A DNA stretch of 64,000 nucleotides from Pseudobacter ginsenosidimutans (lineage in GTDB: Bacteria; Bacteroidota; Bacteroidia; Chitinophagales; Chitinophagaceae), in NCBI RefSeq assembly GCF_007970185.1, contig NZ_CP042431.1:6014001-6078000 (forward strand). Direction: 5' to 3'. Below the pieces are notes generated by a model. It saw only the letters and a program-made list of their open reading frames with translations. It was not told where the DNA came from and searched no databases. A program made the translations under genes and the position numbers. This document shows, piece after piece, positions 43,573 to 50,630 of this stretch. Each line of letters starts with the position of its first letter. Position 1 is the stretch's first letter.

Positions 43573-43783
43573 CGTAATCAACTCTTCGTTTAATTAGATT
43601 TAATCAGCATAATAAAAAGAGCCAATTTTTGTATTAACATTTCAACTGGCGATTGGGTAAAAACCTTTGGGTAATTTTAATCCAACCGACCGGAACAAAA
43701 CCGACCTTACTCGTTCAGACTGGCACAGTTCATCTAAAAGAAAAGTATTGCTTGTTAATTATGCGAAAGTCAATTATTCATAA

Positions 43784-44821
43784 TTACTCTATCCTTCCCC
43801 AGCCTATTGAATTCAGCCATTCTCTGTCAATATTTACAATTCTAAAAGGAAGGCTATTATTATTTTGAATAAAGATAAATACCTTAGAGAATAGCTCTTC
43901 TTTTATGTTAATCGCAATTTGCTTATCGAAATTTTGTTCTTTCCACATTTGAACAATTCTATCAGGTAAATAAAAACCCAATTTTAGCGTTTGATTTATT
44001 GTAATTGTCCAAAAGTCTAATTGAGCATCCCCACCTCTCAAATAATGAAACTGGGCATTTAATTGATTATTGCCTCTTAGTAATCCCCTGTTTATATCTT
44101 CATCTGAAATCAGGAATAACATATCGCCGCTTTCAAGTAACCCAATAATTACTCGGTTTTCAAAATGAGTAAAGGAATTTAGAATGGTTCTAAAGTGCGA
44201 ATCCTTTTCTTCTGCAAAGTTTCTTCCATTTTCTGTTTCGTTACCTTTTAAAAATTGGAGTAAATCTGTTAAATCTTGTTGTTGAAATTGTCGAAGATAA
44301 TTATCGGTAATTTCATGGAACAGACCACAAATATTGTCTGGCAAAAACCAGCGGAGAGATATTAATGGAATTTTATTATTAGCAGCAAACTCGAAAGCAT
44401 CCTTGGTAAAATCTTCAATTGAAGCTACGCCAACCTGATAATTATACCTTTGCCGGTTATCGATCGCTAAGACACTTCTCCGATTATTTTGTCTATCTTG
44501 AATTAGGTCTCTTGTAACGATTTCAAATTCATTGATGTCATATCTTAAACCTAGTGCGTTTCTTATTATTGTTAACCCAGTCTTTTTATTATAAGCTTTG
44601 CATTCAAAGTTAATCCTATAAGGATAAGAGAATGGCATCTGGATAGGGGGAATCATTAGCACATCAGCATCATGTGCTGCACCTTTTCCATTTATAAAGT
44701 TTAGGCCACGTTGTTGAAAAATGAAAAGCCCATCTGGACGAACACGTCCAAAACCGCAATTTGACAATAACTTTCTAACAATGTACTCTAATAAACTTCC
44801 TTTTAATTTTGATGCACTCAT
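43784..44821 (-). CDS. PD-(D/E)XK-type restriction-endonuclease-like protein
   Basis: A 345-residue protein. The N-terminal part has helix KGSLLEYIVRKLLSNCGF, then VRPDGLFIFQQRGLNF, HDADVLMIPP and YRINFECKAYNKKTG, in the order E - D - ExK expected of the Mrr/PD-(D/E)XK fold (Glu in the first helix, Asp before the hairpin, E-C-K in the core strand). Strand/helix IEDFTKDAFEFAANNKIPLIS follows. The second half is unlike known domains. It has no methylase partner and no specificity subunit. An XRE regulator lies 131 bp upstream on the same strand. It could be a stand-alone defence nuclease. Confidence 0.65.
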   Translation of the reverse strand: MSASKLKGSLLEYIVRKLLSNCGFGRVRPDGLFIFQQRGLNFINGKGAAHDADVLMIPPIQMPFSYPYRINFECKAYNKKTGLTIIRNALGLRYDINEFEIVTRDLIQDRQNNRRSVLAIDNRQRYNYQVGVASIEDFTKDAFEFAANNKIPLISLRWFLPDNICGLFHEITDNYLRQFQQQDLTDLLQFLKGNETENGRNFAEEKDSHFRTILNSFTHFENRVIIGLLESGDMLFLISDEDINRGLLRGNNQLNAQFHYLRGGDAQLDFWTITINQTLKLGFYLPDRIVQMWKEQNFDKQIAINIKEELFSKVFIFIQNNNSLPFRIVNIDREWLNSIGWGRIE

Positions 44822-44952
44822 ATTGAATTAGGTCTTACTGTAATTGAGGCAAAATTTGTATTTCCGTAAATAGGGGATATCTAAATGATACGGTAGTATA
44901 CTATTTCAGGAAGTAAAAATCTTCTTTGTAGAATTCATTTTAAGCGAGGTAA

Positions 44953-45339
44953 CTACTGATTCAGCTTTTCCAACAACCTCATTATCTTCTCATTCATCGC
45001 CATCTGATTCTCAATCATCTTCGTCATCAGCGCCATCAGCTTTTCATCTACCCCATTATAATTATTTATCCCAGCCGCTGGTGAATTACTTCCTATCTCA
45101 ATAAAATGCCCGGTCGAAGCTGTAATCAAATTTATCGGGTCAACTTTCAAATATTCAGCAACCTTCTGAATCAAATCAATAGTGATCTTACTCTCCCCTC
45201 TTTCATACTTGGTATAAGCAGCTTCGGTTATACCTATATGCTCGGCAACATCAGCAGCTTTCTTCTCTCTTATCTTCCTTATTTTATATAAGTTCCTTCC
45301 CACCATCTTATTCTCCAACACAGTAAATTCCTGCTCCAT
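44953..45339 (-). CDS. XRE-family helix-turn-helix regulator with C-terminal coiled coil
   Basis: A 128-residue regulator. HTH_XRE at about residues 14-70 (GRNLYKIRKIREKKAADVAE, HIGITEAAYTKYERGESKIT), a linker rich in Asn/Gly/Ser, and a C-terminal amphipathic helix (EKLMALMTKMIENQMAMNEK) likely to form a coiled coil for oligomerisation. It may control the adjacent nuclease gene and itself. The leader of about 60 bp has a TATATTTG box at 45398. Confidence 0.85.
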   Translation of the reverse strand: MEQEFTVLENKMVGRNLYKIRKIREKKAADVAEHIGITEAAYTKYERGESKITIDLIQKVAEYLKVDPINLITASTGHFIEIGSNSPAAGINNYNGVDEKLMALMTKMIENQMAMNEKIMRLLEKLNQ

Positions 45340-45397
45340 ATTCAGTTGTTTTAAAGTTGAAATTATTCAGATACACAACCATCCAATCCCACCTTAA

Positions 45398-45405
45398 CAA
45401 ATATA
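45398..45405 (-). promoter_or_regulatory. Putative -7 element of the XRE gene
   Basis: TATATTTG on the minus strand, an exact TAnnTTTG match, 58 bp before the ATG. Confidence 0.4.
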
Positions 45406-45549
45406 ATTAATCCAAATTTGCATAAGAAATAAGTTTAAGCAATGCCAGGCGGGTATGCCTCACAGATACCCTTCAGACTTCAGGAAACCAATACCAGGAC
45501 ATGCTACGTCAAACTGTATTTTTTAACCAGTTAAAATCTACTTTTTTTT

Positions 45550-45825
45550 ATGTCCTGTTTTAATTCTACGGATCAGCAGATCCCATCAATTGCATTCCCT
45601 CCGGAAATTCAAGCCAATCCAGCCATTGGCATTCGTCAATTCTTCAACGGGGATTCCCTCCACAAAGTCCGCGCAGACCTGGAAAATCTCCGAAACACCA
45701 CCATCACGGAATCCTACGGAGACCTGGACAAAGAAGACAAATGGCTTCTCGTCGATTTTCTCCGCCGGATCGGGATTCTTATTGAGCTCGCACATTTGAT
45801 CAACTCCAAAGAGCCATCCAACTGA
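45550..45825 (+). CDS. Hypothetical protein
   Basis: A 91-residue protein: IPSIAFPPEIQANPAIGIRQ, then a long acidic helix (HKVRADLENLRNTTITES) and a C-terminal amphipathic helix (WLLVDFLRRIGILIELAHLIN). No family recognised. It begins the stretch of host-like base composition and has a 118-bp gap to the HEPN gene in the same direction. A stretch of T residues runs up to its ATG. Confidence 0.55.
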   Translation: MSCFNSTDQQIPSIAFPPEIQANPAIGIRQFFNGDSLHKVRADLENLRNTTITESYGDLDKEDKWLLVDFLRRIGILIELAHLINSKEPSN

Positions 45826-45943
45826 TCATTTCTTTTCATCAATTTGTTCGTTGTTGCAGGGAAAATAATAATTTGTATCAGGCTTCTGCTACATGCAGAA
45901 GCTCCCTGCCCAACGAATCCAATCTTAAATTAAAACTTCATCC

Positions 45944-46786
45944 ATGCAATCAAATCCGCTCCTGCAAAAGGTTTCAGACATCATTAACAACATCGTTCCT
46001 GCATCCAGGATAGTACTACTTGCCTACTGCAATAAGGAAAAACAATCCTTTTCCATTTTCACTGAAGCCGGTTTTCACCTCCATGATCCTGCAGAATTGC
46101 AGCTATTCGTACTCGCTGATGTCCCAAATATGGACATCAATGTTGCCGTCAATAAGATCGAACAAAACTGTCAGCACATCATTCCGGTTAGCATCATTCT
46201 CATGAACAAAAACGAATTTGCTGCGCTACTCCAGCAGGGTAACCGATTTGCCATAACGGTCACGAAATCTACCCAGTTGATCTATGACAATAACTCCAAC
46301 CTGGAAGTGCTTCCTGTCGGTCAGGACACCATAAACCACAATTCGGAGTATATCACCTGGTACAGGCGGGGACTGGCTTTCCGGGAAATGGCAGGCACGC
46401 AATTCAAAGCAGGCGAATACGATACTGCCACTTACTGCATGCACGTTTCTGCAGAACATTTCCTCTGCATGCTAATTCAACTAAGCATCGGATATCGCTT
46501 AAACTCGCATGACCTCGACAGACAATTTCGCCTCCTGCAATTTTACGTACCTGAAACCCGCAATGTGTTTCGCAGAGAAACAGAGACCGACAAACAAAAT
46601 TTTCAATCATTGAGAACCAACTTTGTTTGCTTTATGAACAAGTCTGAAAACACAGTAAATGATTACGAAGTGGAGGATTATCTTGCTGACCTCTACAAAC
46701 TTCAACTCATAGCTGAAGGACTCTTCTATGTTCAGTCGGCATTATTCCAGCACGTGAATAAGCTGTCGGAAGAGCCACATATATGA
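45944..46786 (+). CDS. HEPN-domain protein with degenerate nucleotidyltransferase-like N-terminus
   Basis: A 280-residue protein. The N-terminal 120 residues (KVSDIINNIVPASRIVLLAY, then HDPAELQLFVLADVP and an alternating beta-alpha pattern) resemble a minimal nucleotidyltransferase, but the GS...D-x-D residues are not recognisable. From about residue 130 a HEPN-type helical domain follows: WYRRGLAFREMAGTQFKAGE, YDTATYCMHVSAEHFL, HDLDRQFRLL. The RNase motif RxxxxH is not seen in the last helix, so catalysis is doubtful. Fused NTase-HEPN proteins of this size are common in Bacteroidota accessory regions. The role in this cluster is unknown. Confidence 0.6.
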   Translation: MQSNPLLQKVSDIINNIVPASRIVLLAYCNKEKQSFSIFTEAGFHLHDPAELQLFVLADVPNMDINVAVNKIEQNCQHIIPVSIILMNKNEFAALLQQGNRFAITVTKSTQLIYDNNSNLEVLPVGQDTINHNSEYITWYRRGLAFREMAGTQFKAGEYDTATYCMHVSAEHFLCMLIQLSIGYRLNSHDLDRQFRLLQFYVPETRNVFRRETETDKQNFQSLRTNFVCFMNKSENTVNDYEVEDYLADLYKLQLIAEGLFYVQSALFQHVNKLSEEPHI

Positions 46787-47128
46787 GGTCTCCCCTACAC
46801 AATCAATATTCCCTATTTGAAACCAATATCGTTAACAAAACACAAAACATTTGAAGTAAAAATTCTCCGGTATTTCATTTCTGCACATATTTGCTTTTGT
46901 TATACCCTACAGGATTTGAAAAAAACAGGTAAGAATTACCTTTTTGCTCAAAAAAAAATCCGACCTTAAACATAACCCCTGTTTATTTTTTTCACCACGC
47001 AGGTATTTTTACATCATCTGCGTAAAAGATCAGTCGGCAACACAAGGTTCTGAACTCATAGTAGCAGGTTTCTGAAAAACGGGTAGCATAGATAGTTAAC
47101 TCATTTTCCAACAAAAAAGATCACGTCT
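46787..47128. other. Leader region of the RteC-domain gene
   Basis: About 340 AT-rich bases without a gene. AGGTAA-GAA-TTACCT at 46927-46941 is a small perfect inverted repeat with A's before and T's after, either an operator or a weak terminator of the HEPN gene. The promoter of the RteC gene should lie here, but no exact -7 box was found. Confidence 0.5.
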
Positions 47129-48004
47129 ATGAGAACCTTGATAGCAAACTCTGAACAGCTACTATCCAACCTGCGCGAGCAACTGGCGCAGGTAACCAAC
47201 TCCCACAACAATCCCCTTCAACAGTCCCAGGCCGCTTTGCCCGTATGCATCGAGCATATTCGACAACTGCGAAAGCAGCTCAAAACCTTCCGGAACATTC
47301 CAAAAGATCAGGAGATCTATTTCTTCAAACACATCAAGCCGCGGTTTGTATGTGAGTTCTACTTCAACGCCATGGTGTACCGGCTTCACTACGCCTGGCC
47401 AATGGGTGACATCAAAAAACAACAAATTTATCTGGAAGAAAAGCTGCACCAGATCAACCAGTTTTTTGAAACCAATCATCATTTCTATTTCTACTACAGA
47501 ACAAACAGCACGCACCTGGACAGTACATTCTTTGTACGCGGTCAACAGGATGTAGAGCCATCGCCAGAACATCTTATCTGCGGAACAGATCCCGCGTTCT
47601 ACACGCCCAGGGATCTTATGATGGCGGAACTTCTGGCCAATTATCAATTCCAGGACTACCTGCAGGATCAACTGCACCAGCTTCTCCCCTCTCAAATGCC
47701 GGCATCAAAAGGTTCCAAAGACCCGGTACTGGTTTGGAGCGAAAGCAAGAGCGCATTCATGGAACTGATCTACGGCCTGCATCTGAGTCGTGCTTTCAAT
47801 GGTGGTAAATGTGATATCAAAACGATTGTAGCGGTTATGAGTAAAACCTTCGGCGTGGAGCTCAGGAATATCTACGATTATATCTATCACATCAAAATGC
47901 GCAAACTGGAGCCCACCAAATTCACGGACAAAATGAAATCATGTTTACTCCAAAACTTCTCGGAACAACTGGATCTTCCGGATAGCGCAGCTGCTCCCCA
48001 ATAG
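47129..48004 (+). CDS. RteC-domain protein
   Basis: A 291-residue protein whose residues about 50-280 match the RteC family: FFKHIKPRFVCEFYFNAMVY, a coiled segment IKKQQIYLEEKLHQINQFF, the YYRTNSTHLDSTFFVRG block, and a C-terminal helical part with WSESKSAFMELIYGLHLS, KCDIKTIVAVMSKTFGV and IYHIKMRKLEPTKFTDKM. RteC activates excision of conjugative transposons in Bacteroides. Chromosomal RteC-domain proteins in this order are often linked to neither tetracycline resistance nor transposons; here no integrase or tra gene is present. A regulator of the downstream lysis operon is plausible. A strong terminator follows it. Confidence 0.8.
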   Translation: MRTLIANSEQLLSNLREQLAQVTNSHNNPLQQSQAALPVCIEHIRQLRKQLKTFRNIPKDQEIYFFKHIKPRFVCEFYFNAMVYRLHYAWPMGDIKKQQIYLEEKLHQINQFFETNHHFYFYYRTNSTHLDSTFFVRGQQDVEPSPEHLICGTDPAFYTPRDLMMAELLANYQFQDYLQDQLHQLLPSQMPASKGSKDPVLVWSESKSAFMELIYGLHLSRAFNGGKCDIKTIVAVMSKTFGVELRNIYDYIYHIKMRKLEPTKFTDKMKSCLLQNFSEQLDLPDSAAAPQ

Positions 48005-48031
48005 CAGCCAATAAAAAAATCCGGAAAATCT

Positions 48032-48046
48032 TATACGAGTCGTATA
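48032..48046. promoter_or_regulatory. 15-nt palindrome TATACGA-G-TCGTATA
   Basis: A perfect 7+1+7 inverted repeat 28 bp after the RteC stop codon, upstream of the terminator. Possible operator or attachment-type site. Confidence 0.35.
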
Positions 48047-48061
48047 CACCTATGAAAACGG

Positions 48062-48104
48062 ATCGTTGTGAGCAGCGCAGCTTTGTGCTCACAACGATTT
48101 TTTT
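48062..48104 (+). terminator. Terminator of the RteC gene
   Basis: ATCGTTGTGAGCA and TGCTCACAACGAT form a perfect 13-bp stem with an 11-nt loop, followed by a run of T. It separates the RteC gene from the lysis operon. Confidence 0.88.
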
Positions 48105-48163
48105 ATGCGCACAAGGCAACAACACAAAAAGCAATCTGCTCAAACACTAAGGTCTCTCTGCTT

Positions 48164-48194
48164 TCTCAGTACTGTCTCAGTACAATCTCAGTAC
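48164..48194. repeat. Three 11-bp-phased direct repeats of TCTCAGTAC
   Basis: TCTCAGTAC at 48164-48172, 48175-48183 and 48186-48194. The period of 11 bp puts all copies on one face of the helix, as for cooperative protein-binding sites or iterons. Confidence 0.7.
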
Positions 48195-48201
48195 TATCCA
48201 G

Positions 48202-48216
48202 CCTGTTTTAAACAGG
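48202..48216. promoter_or_regulatory. Palindrome CCTGTTT-T-AAACAGG
   Basis: Perfect 7+1+7 inverted repeat 8 bp after the phased repeats and about 30 bp before TATAAT at 48246. A likely operator for a dimeric regulator. Confidence 0.4.
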
Positions 48217-48321
48217 TTCTGACTACTATCTCTCTACTTTCCACCTATAATTTCTGCTTTCCCGATCTCAGTCTGCCTGATGGCAGCACATCCTCATTTT
48301 GCATTCCAGGAATCATCATAG

Positions 48322-48333
48322 TTGACCGGTCAA
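48322..48333. promoter_or_regulatory. Palindrome TTGACCGGTCAA
   Basis: Perfect 12-bp inverted repeat 30 bp before the ATG at 48363. Confidence 0.3.
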
Positions 48334-48362
48334 ACATTTCATCATTCATTAAAAACAATGTT

Positions 48363-49061
48363 ATGGCACAAAATCAATCCGGTAATTCAAAAAGCCTGAA
48401 CAGGGCTAAGATCCAAAATCAGAATTCGTTCGAACGCACCAGGGAGAACCTTGCAGAGTTCAACAATGTTTCTGAAACAACACGACTTATCAGGAACGGT
48501 TTCCAGTCGCTCATCAAGAGCGCAGATCCCGGCAGGCATTTAACGGGCCGCCTGCAAAAACAGTTGATGGAGGTGTTGAAAACCGATTCCATCAATGATC
48601 GTGGGCTTCGTCTTGTTGCCAAAGGGAATTTTGGACTTATGAAGGATTTCGAGTTCAACAGGAATGCTTCATTGAGATCAGTGCTTTCACTGGATTTCAC
48701 TTTTACTGTGGACAGGGCCACCGGAAAATTCGTGATCAGCTTTCCTCCTTTCATCCCGGCAAAAGAGCTGGCTACATACCAGAGCGCTACGCATTTCAGA
48801 CTGGTAACAGCCGGTGCGGAACTGGACATACCCAATGCGGACGTGAATGTGAACATCGCGCAAACAGAGTACATCCCCATTCAAAAAGCTGAAGTAACAG
48901 TGGCTAACCTGGAGAACCAGCTTACGGCCAACACCCAGCTGACCTTGATGCTGGTAATGTCTGTTGAGTATTATCAGGAAGTAAATGGAAAAATGTACTT
49001 GCTGAGAGCAGACAAGCGCAATCCGATGAAGGTCATCTACGCTGAAAGTGCCATCGTATAA
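48363..49061 (+). CDS. Bacteroidota-specific protein with RTREN motif, first gene of the lysis operon
   Basis: A 232-residue protein from the ATG at 48363 (MAQNQSGNSKSLNRAKIQNQ); the frame extends upstream through the regulatory region but has no credible start there. The N-terminal SFERTRENLAEFNNVSETTRLIRNGFQSL block belongs to a family of unknown function seen repeatedly in Bacteroidota, with the F-x-RTREN-x-x-EF pattern. The rest is beta-rich (LDFTFTVDRATGKFVISFPPF, then SATHFRLVTAGAELD). No signal peptide or TM helices. The role is unknown; a position just ahead of the lysis genes makes it a candidate for released cargo or for a structural component. Confidence 0.6.
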   Translation: MAQNQSGNSKSLNRAKIQNQNSFERTRENLAEFNNVSETTRLIRNGFQSLIKSADPGRHLTGRLQKQLMEVLKTDSINDRGLRLVAKGNFGLMKDFEFNRNASLRSVLSLDFTFTVDRATGKFVISFPPFIPAKELATYQSATHFRLVTAGAELDIPNADVNVNIAQTEYIPIQKAEVTVANLENQLTANTQLTLMLVMSVEYYQEVNGKMYLLRADKRNPMKVIYAESAIV

Positions 49062-49132
49062 GCATTTGGCGTAATCCGGTTTGGGCGCTGGTTAGTAGCT
49101 ATCATTCCATTTTTTCACCAAATCCAATTCAG

Positions 49133-49345
49133 ATGTGGGAAAAGATCAATAAGGTGTCGGTGCAGGTGATCGTTGCCGTTACCTGCATCATCAGCCTCAA
49201 TATCCTCGGCTTCCTGCTCTTCTTCAAAGGACTGCCGGAACAGAACAAGGAAATCGCCACTTACTATATCGGACAATTACAGGGCGCAATAGTGGCCGGT
49301 ATTTTCGGATGGTTGTACAGGCATCAATCAAAAACTAAAATGTAA
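49133..49345 (+). CDS. Two-TM holin-like small membrane protein
   Basis: A 70-residue protein with two hydrophobic helices: about residues 8-32 (VSVQVIVAVTCIISLNILGF plus LLFF) and about 43-61 (ATYYIGQLQGAIVAGIFGWL), a short charged turn between them (KGLPEQNKE), and a basic tail (RHQSKTKM). Size, topology and position right before a spanin-like lipoprotein and an endolysin are those of a class II holin. It is 4 bp from the next gene. No sequence family recognised; the call rests on topology and context. Confidence 0.55.
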   Translation: MWEKINKVSVQVIVAVTCIISLNILGFLLFFKGLPEQNKEIATYYIGQLQGAIVAGIFGWLYRHQSKTKM

Positions 49346-49349
49346 AAAG

Positions 49350-49925
49350 ATGAAAACGCTCCTCTTCATTACGATGATCCTGTTGCTGTATAGCTGCAGG
49401 ACCGTACAGAAAGCATCGGAAGATCAATACGTCTTATCGGAAAGTCATGATGCTGCTACCGGTATCAACTTGGATTCCCAGTCATTGGCAGCCACGCAGG
49501 TAAAGAACACCAACCTGTCTTCCCTATCCAGCTCCGGTCTTGATTTTGAAAGACTGATAGAAGAACAGGTACTGGAATACAGAATTCCGCGTGAAGACAG
49601 TAACACAGCTGGCAATTTAAACTTCAGCAAACTGGTGCACACCAGGCGGACTATAAAAGAACGAGGGAAACAAATAGTCCTGGGCTTTGAACAATCCACC
49701 ACAAAAGACAGCCTCCAAAAGCAAGAATCCGCTCAATCCAGGCAGGAATTCCAGTCGGAAAGCAATAATGATCTAACGCTGGTGCAAAAACGAAGACTTA
49801 CCAAAAGAACAGGCATCCCCTGGTATGTATGGGCCGGAAGCGGCGCTGGTATTACGCTTGGCCTCTGGTTGAAAAAGCGATACCAACTGAACAGGGCTCA
49901 GTACCATCAAATCCGGGAACAATGA
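49350..49925 (+). CDS. Lipoprotein with C-terminal TM segment, unimolecular-spanin-like
   Basis: A 191-residue protein with a lipoprotein signal (MKTLLFITMILLLYSC; lipidated Cys 16) and a hydrophobic segment at the other end (about residues 152-172, IPWYVWAGSGAGITLGLWL) followed by basic residues. The 130 residues between are hydrophilic, rich in Gln and Ser. A lipid anchor in the outer membrane plus a C-terminal inner-membrane helix is the topology of unimolecular spanins such as phage T1 gp11, which fuse the two membranes at lysis. The stop overlaps the next start as ATGA. Sequence similarity to known spanins was not tested. Confidence 0.5.
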   Translation: MKTLLFITMILLLYSCRTVQKASEDQYVLSESHDAATGINLDSQSLAATQVKNTNLSSLSSSGLDFERLIEEQVLEYRIPREDSNTAGNLNFSKLVHTRRTIKERGKQIVLGFEQSTTKDSLQKQESAQSRQEFQSESNNDLTLVQKRRLTKRTGIPWYVWAGSGAGITLGLWLKKRYQLNRAQYHQIREQ

Positions 49926-50563
49926 ACGCGCAACTCATTTCAGCAGAGTCGCTGAAGCGGATCTGTTGGAAAACCGGTGCGCCGGCTGCGAAAGAGATCG
50001 TTCCGGTGATCAATAAGATCTGTCCATTGTATGGGATGAGTACGCTGATCCTTCATGAGTTCCTGGCCAATGTGCTCCATGAATCCAATGAGTTCAGCAG
50101 GTATGAAGAGAATCTGAATTATTCAGCCAACCGGCTGATGGCTGTCTGGCCTTTTCGATTCAAAACGATCAAATCGGCCCTGCCATACGCCAACAACCCT
50201 CAACTGCTGGCTGCGAAAGTGTACAACGGGAGAATGGGAAATACAGCTCCATTAGATGGATGGGAATTCCGCGGCTCGGGCCCGATCCAAATGACAGGAA
50301 AGGACAATTTCACACGCTTCGCCAGTTGGATGGATAGAAAATTCAACATCACCAGATCCGAGCAGGAATGGGCCAGGTTGATACGAACAGATCATGAAGC
50401 AGGCATGCACTCGGCATGCTGGATCTTTTCAATTGCCAAAGGACTGAATGATGAAGCAGCCAGAAATGAAATGGAGCTCATCATTCAAAGGATCAATGGC
50501 GGGTATAATGGACTTATGGACAGGCTCAGGTATTATGAGTTGTGTAAGGAATTTCTGGTATAG
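49922..50563 (+). CDS. GH19-type endolysin (chitinase-like lysozyme)
   Basis: A 213-residue protein from the ATG at 49922, which shares four bases with the preceding stop codon. It has the GH19 lysozyme motifs LANVLHESNEFSRYEENLNY (two acidic catalytic residues in the HES and YEEN segments), YSANRLMAVWPFRF, YNGRMGNTAPLDGWEFRGSG and PIQMTGKDNFTRFASW. No signal peptide, as expected for an endolysin released by a holin. It would cleave peptidoglycan glycan strands. It is the last gene of the operon, followed by a terminator and the IS256 insertion. Confidence 0.88.
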   Translation: MNAQLISAESLKRICWKTGAPAAKEIVPVINKICPLYGMSTLILHEFLANVLHESNEFSRYEENLNYSANRLMAVWPFRFKTIKSALPYANNPQLLAAKVYNGRMGNTAPLDGWEFRGSGPIQMTGKDNFTRFASWMDRKFNITRSEQEWARLIRTDHEAGMHSACWIFSIAKGLNDEAARNEMELIIQRINGGYNGLMDRLRYYELCKEFLV

Positions 50564-50576
50564 TTGGAAACACAAA

Positions 50577-50630
50577 GAGTGTGTCTCCCTGCTTTCAAAC
50601 AGTGGAGACACACTCCTGGTATAATTTTTC
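50577..50630 (+). terminator. Terminator of the lysis operon, tail adjoining the IS insertion
   Basis: GAGTGTGTCTCC and GGAGACACACTC form a perfect 12-bp stem; the T-rich tail AATTTTTC (50623-50630) is the target duplicated by the IS256 element. Confidence 0.7.

Larger units (their letters stand above)
48005..48362. other. Regulatory-looking spacer between the RteC gene and the lysis operon
   Basis: 358 bp. It holds a 15-nt palindrome, a strong terminator, three phased TCTCAGTAC repeats and two further palindromes (listed separately), and a TATAAT hexamer at 48246-48251. An open frame runs through it into the next gene, but codes for nothing recognisable. Confidence 0.6.

Noticed and set aside
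47129-48004. Conjugative transposon, suggested by the RteC domain
   Set aside because: No tra, mob, integrase or tet genes nearby; RteC-domain proteins also occur alone on chromosomes of this group.
48105-48362. N-terminal extension of the RTREN-family protein by 86 codons
   Set aside because: It starts in the RteC terminator tail and crosses the phased repeats and palindromes; the encoded peptide has no family resemblance.
45550-50563. Ordinary prophage
   Set aside because: No integrase, terminase, portal, capsid or tail genes were recognised; only lysis-type genes and regulators are present.
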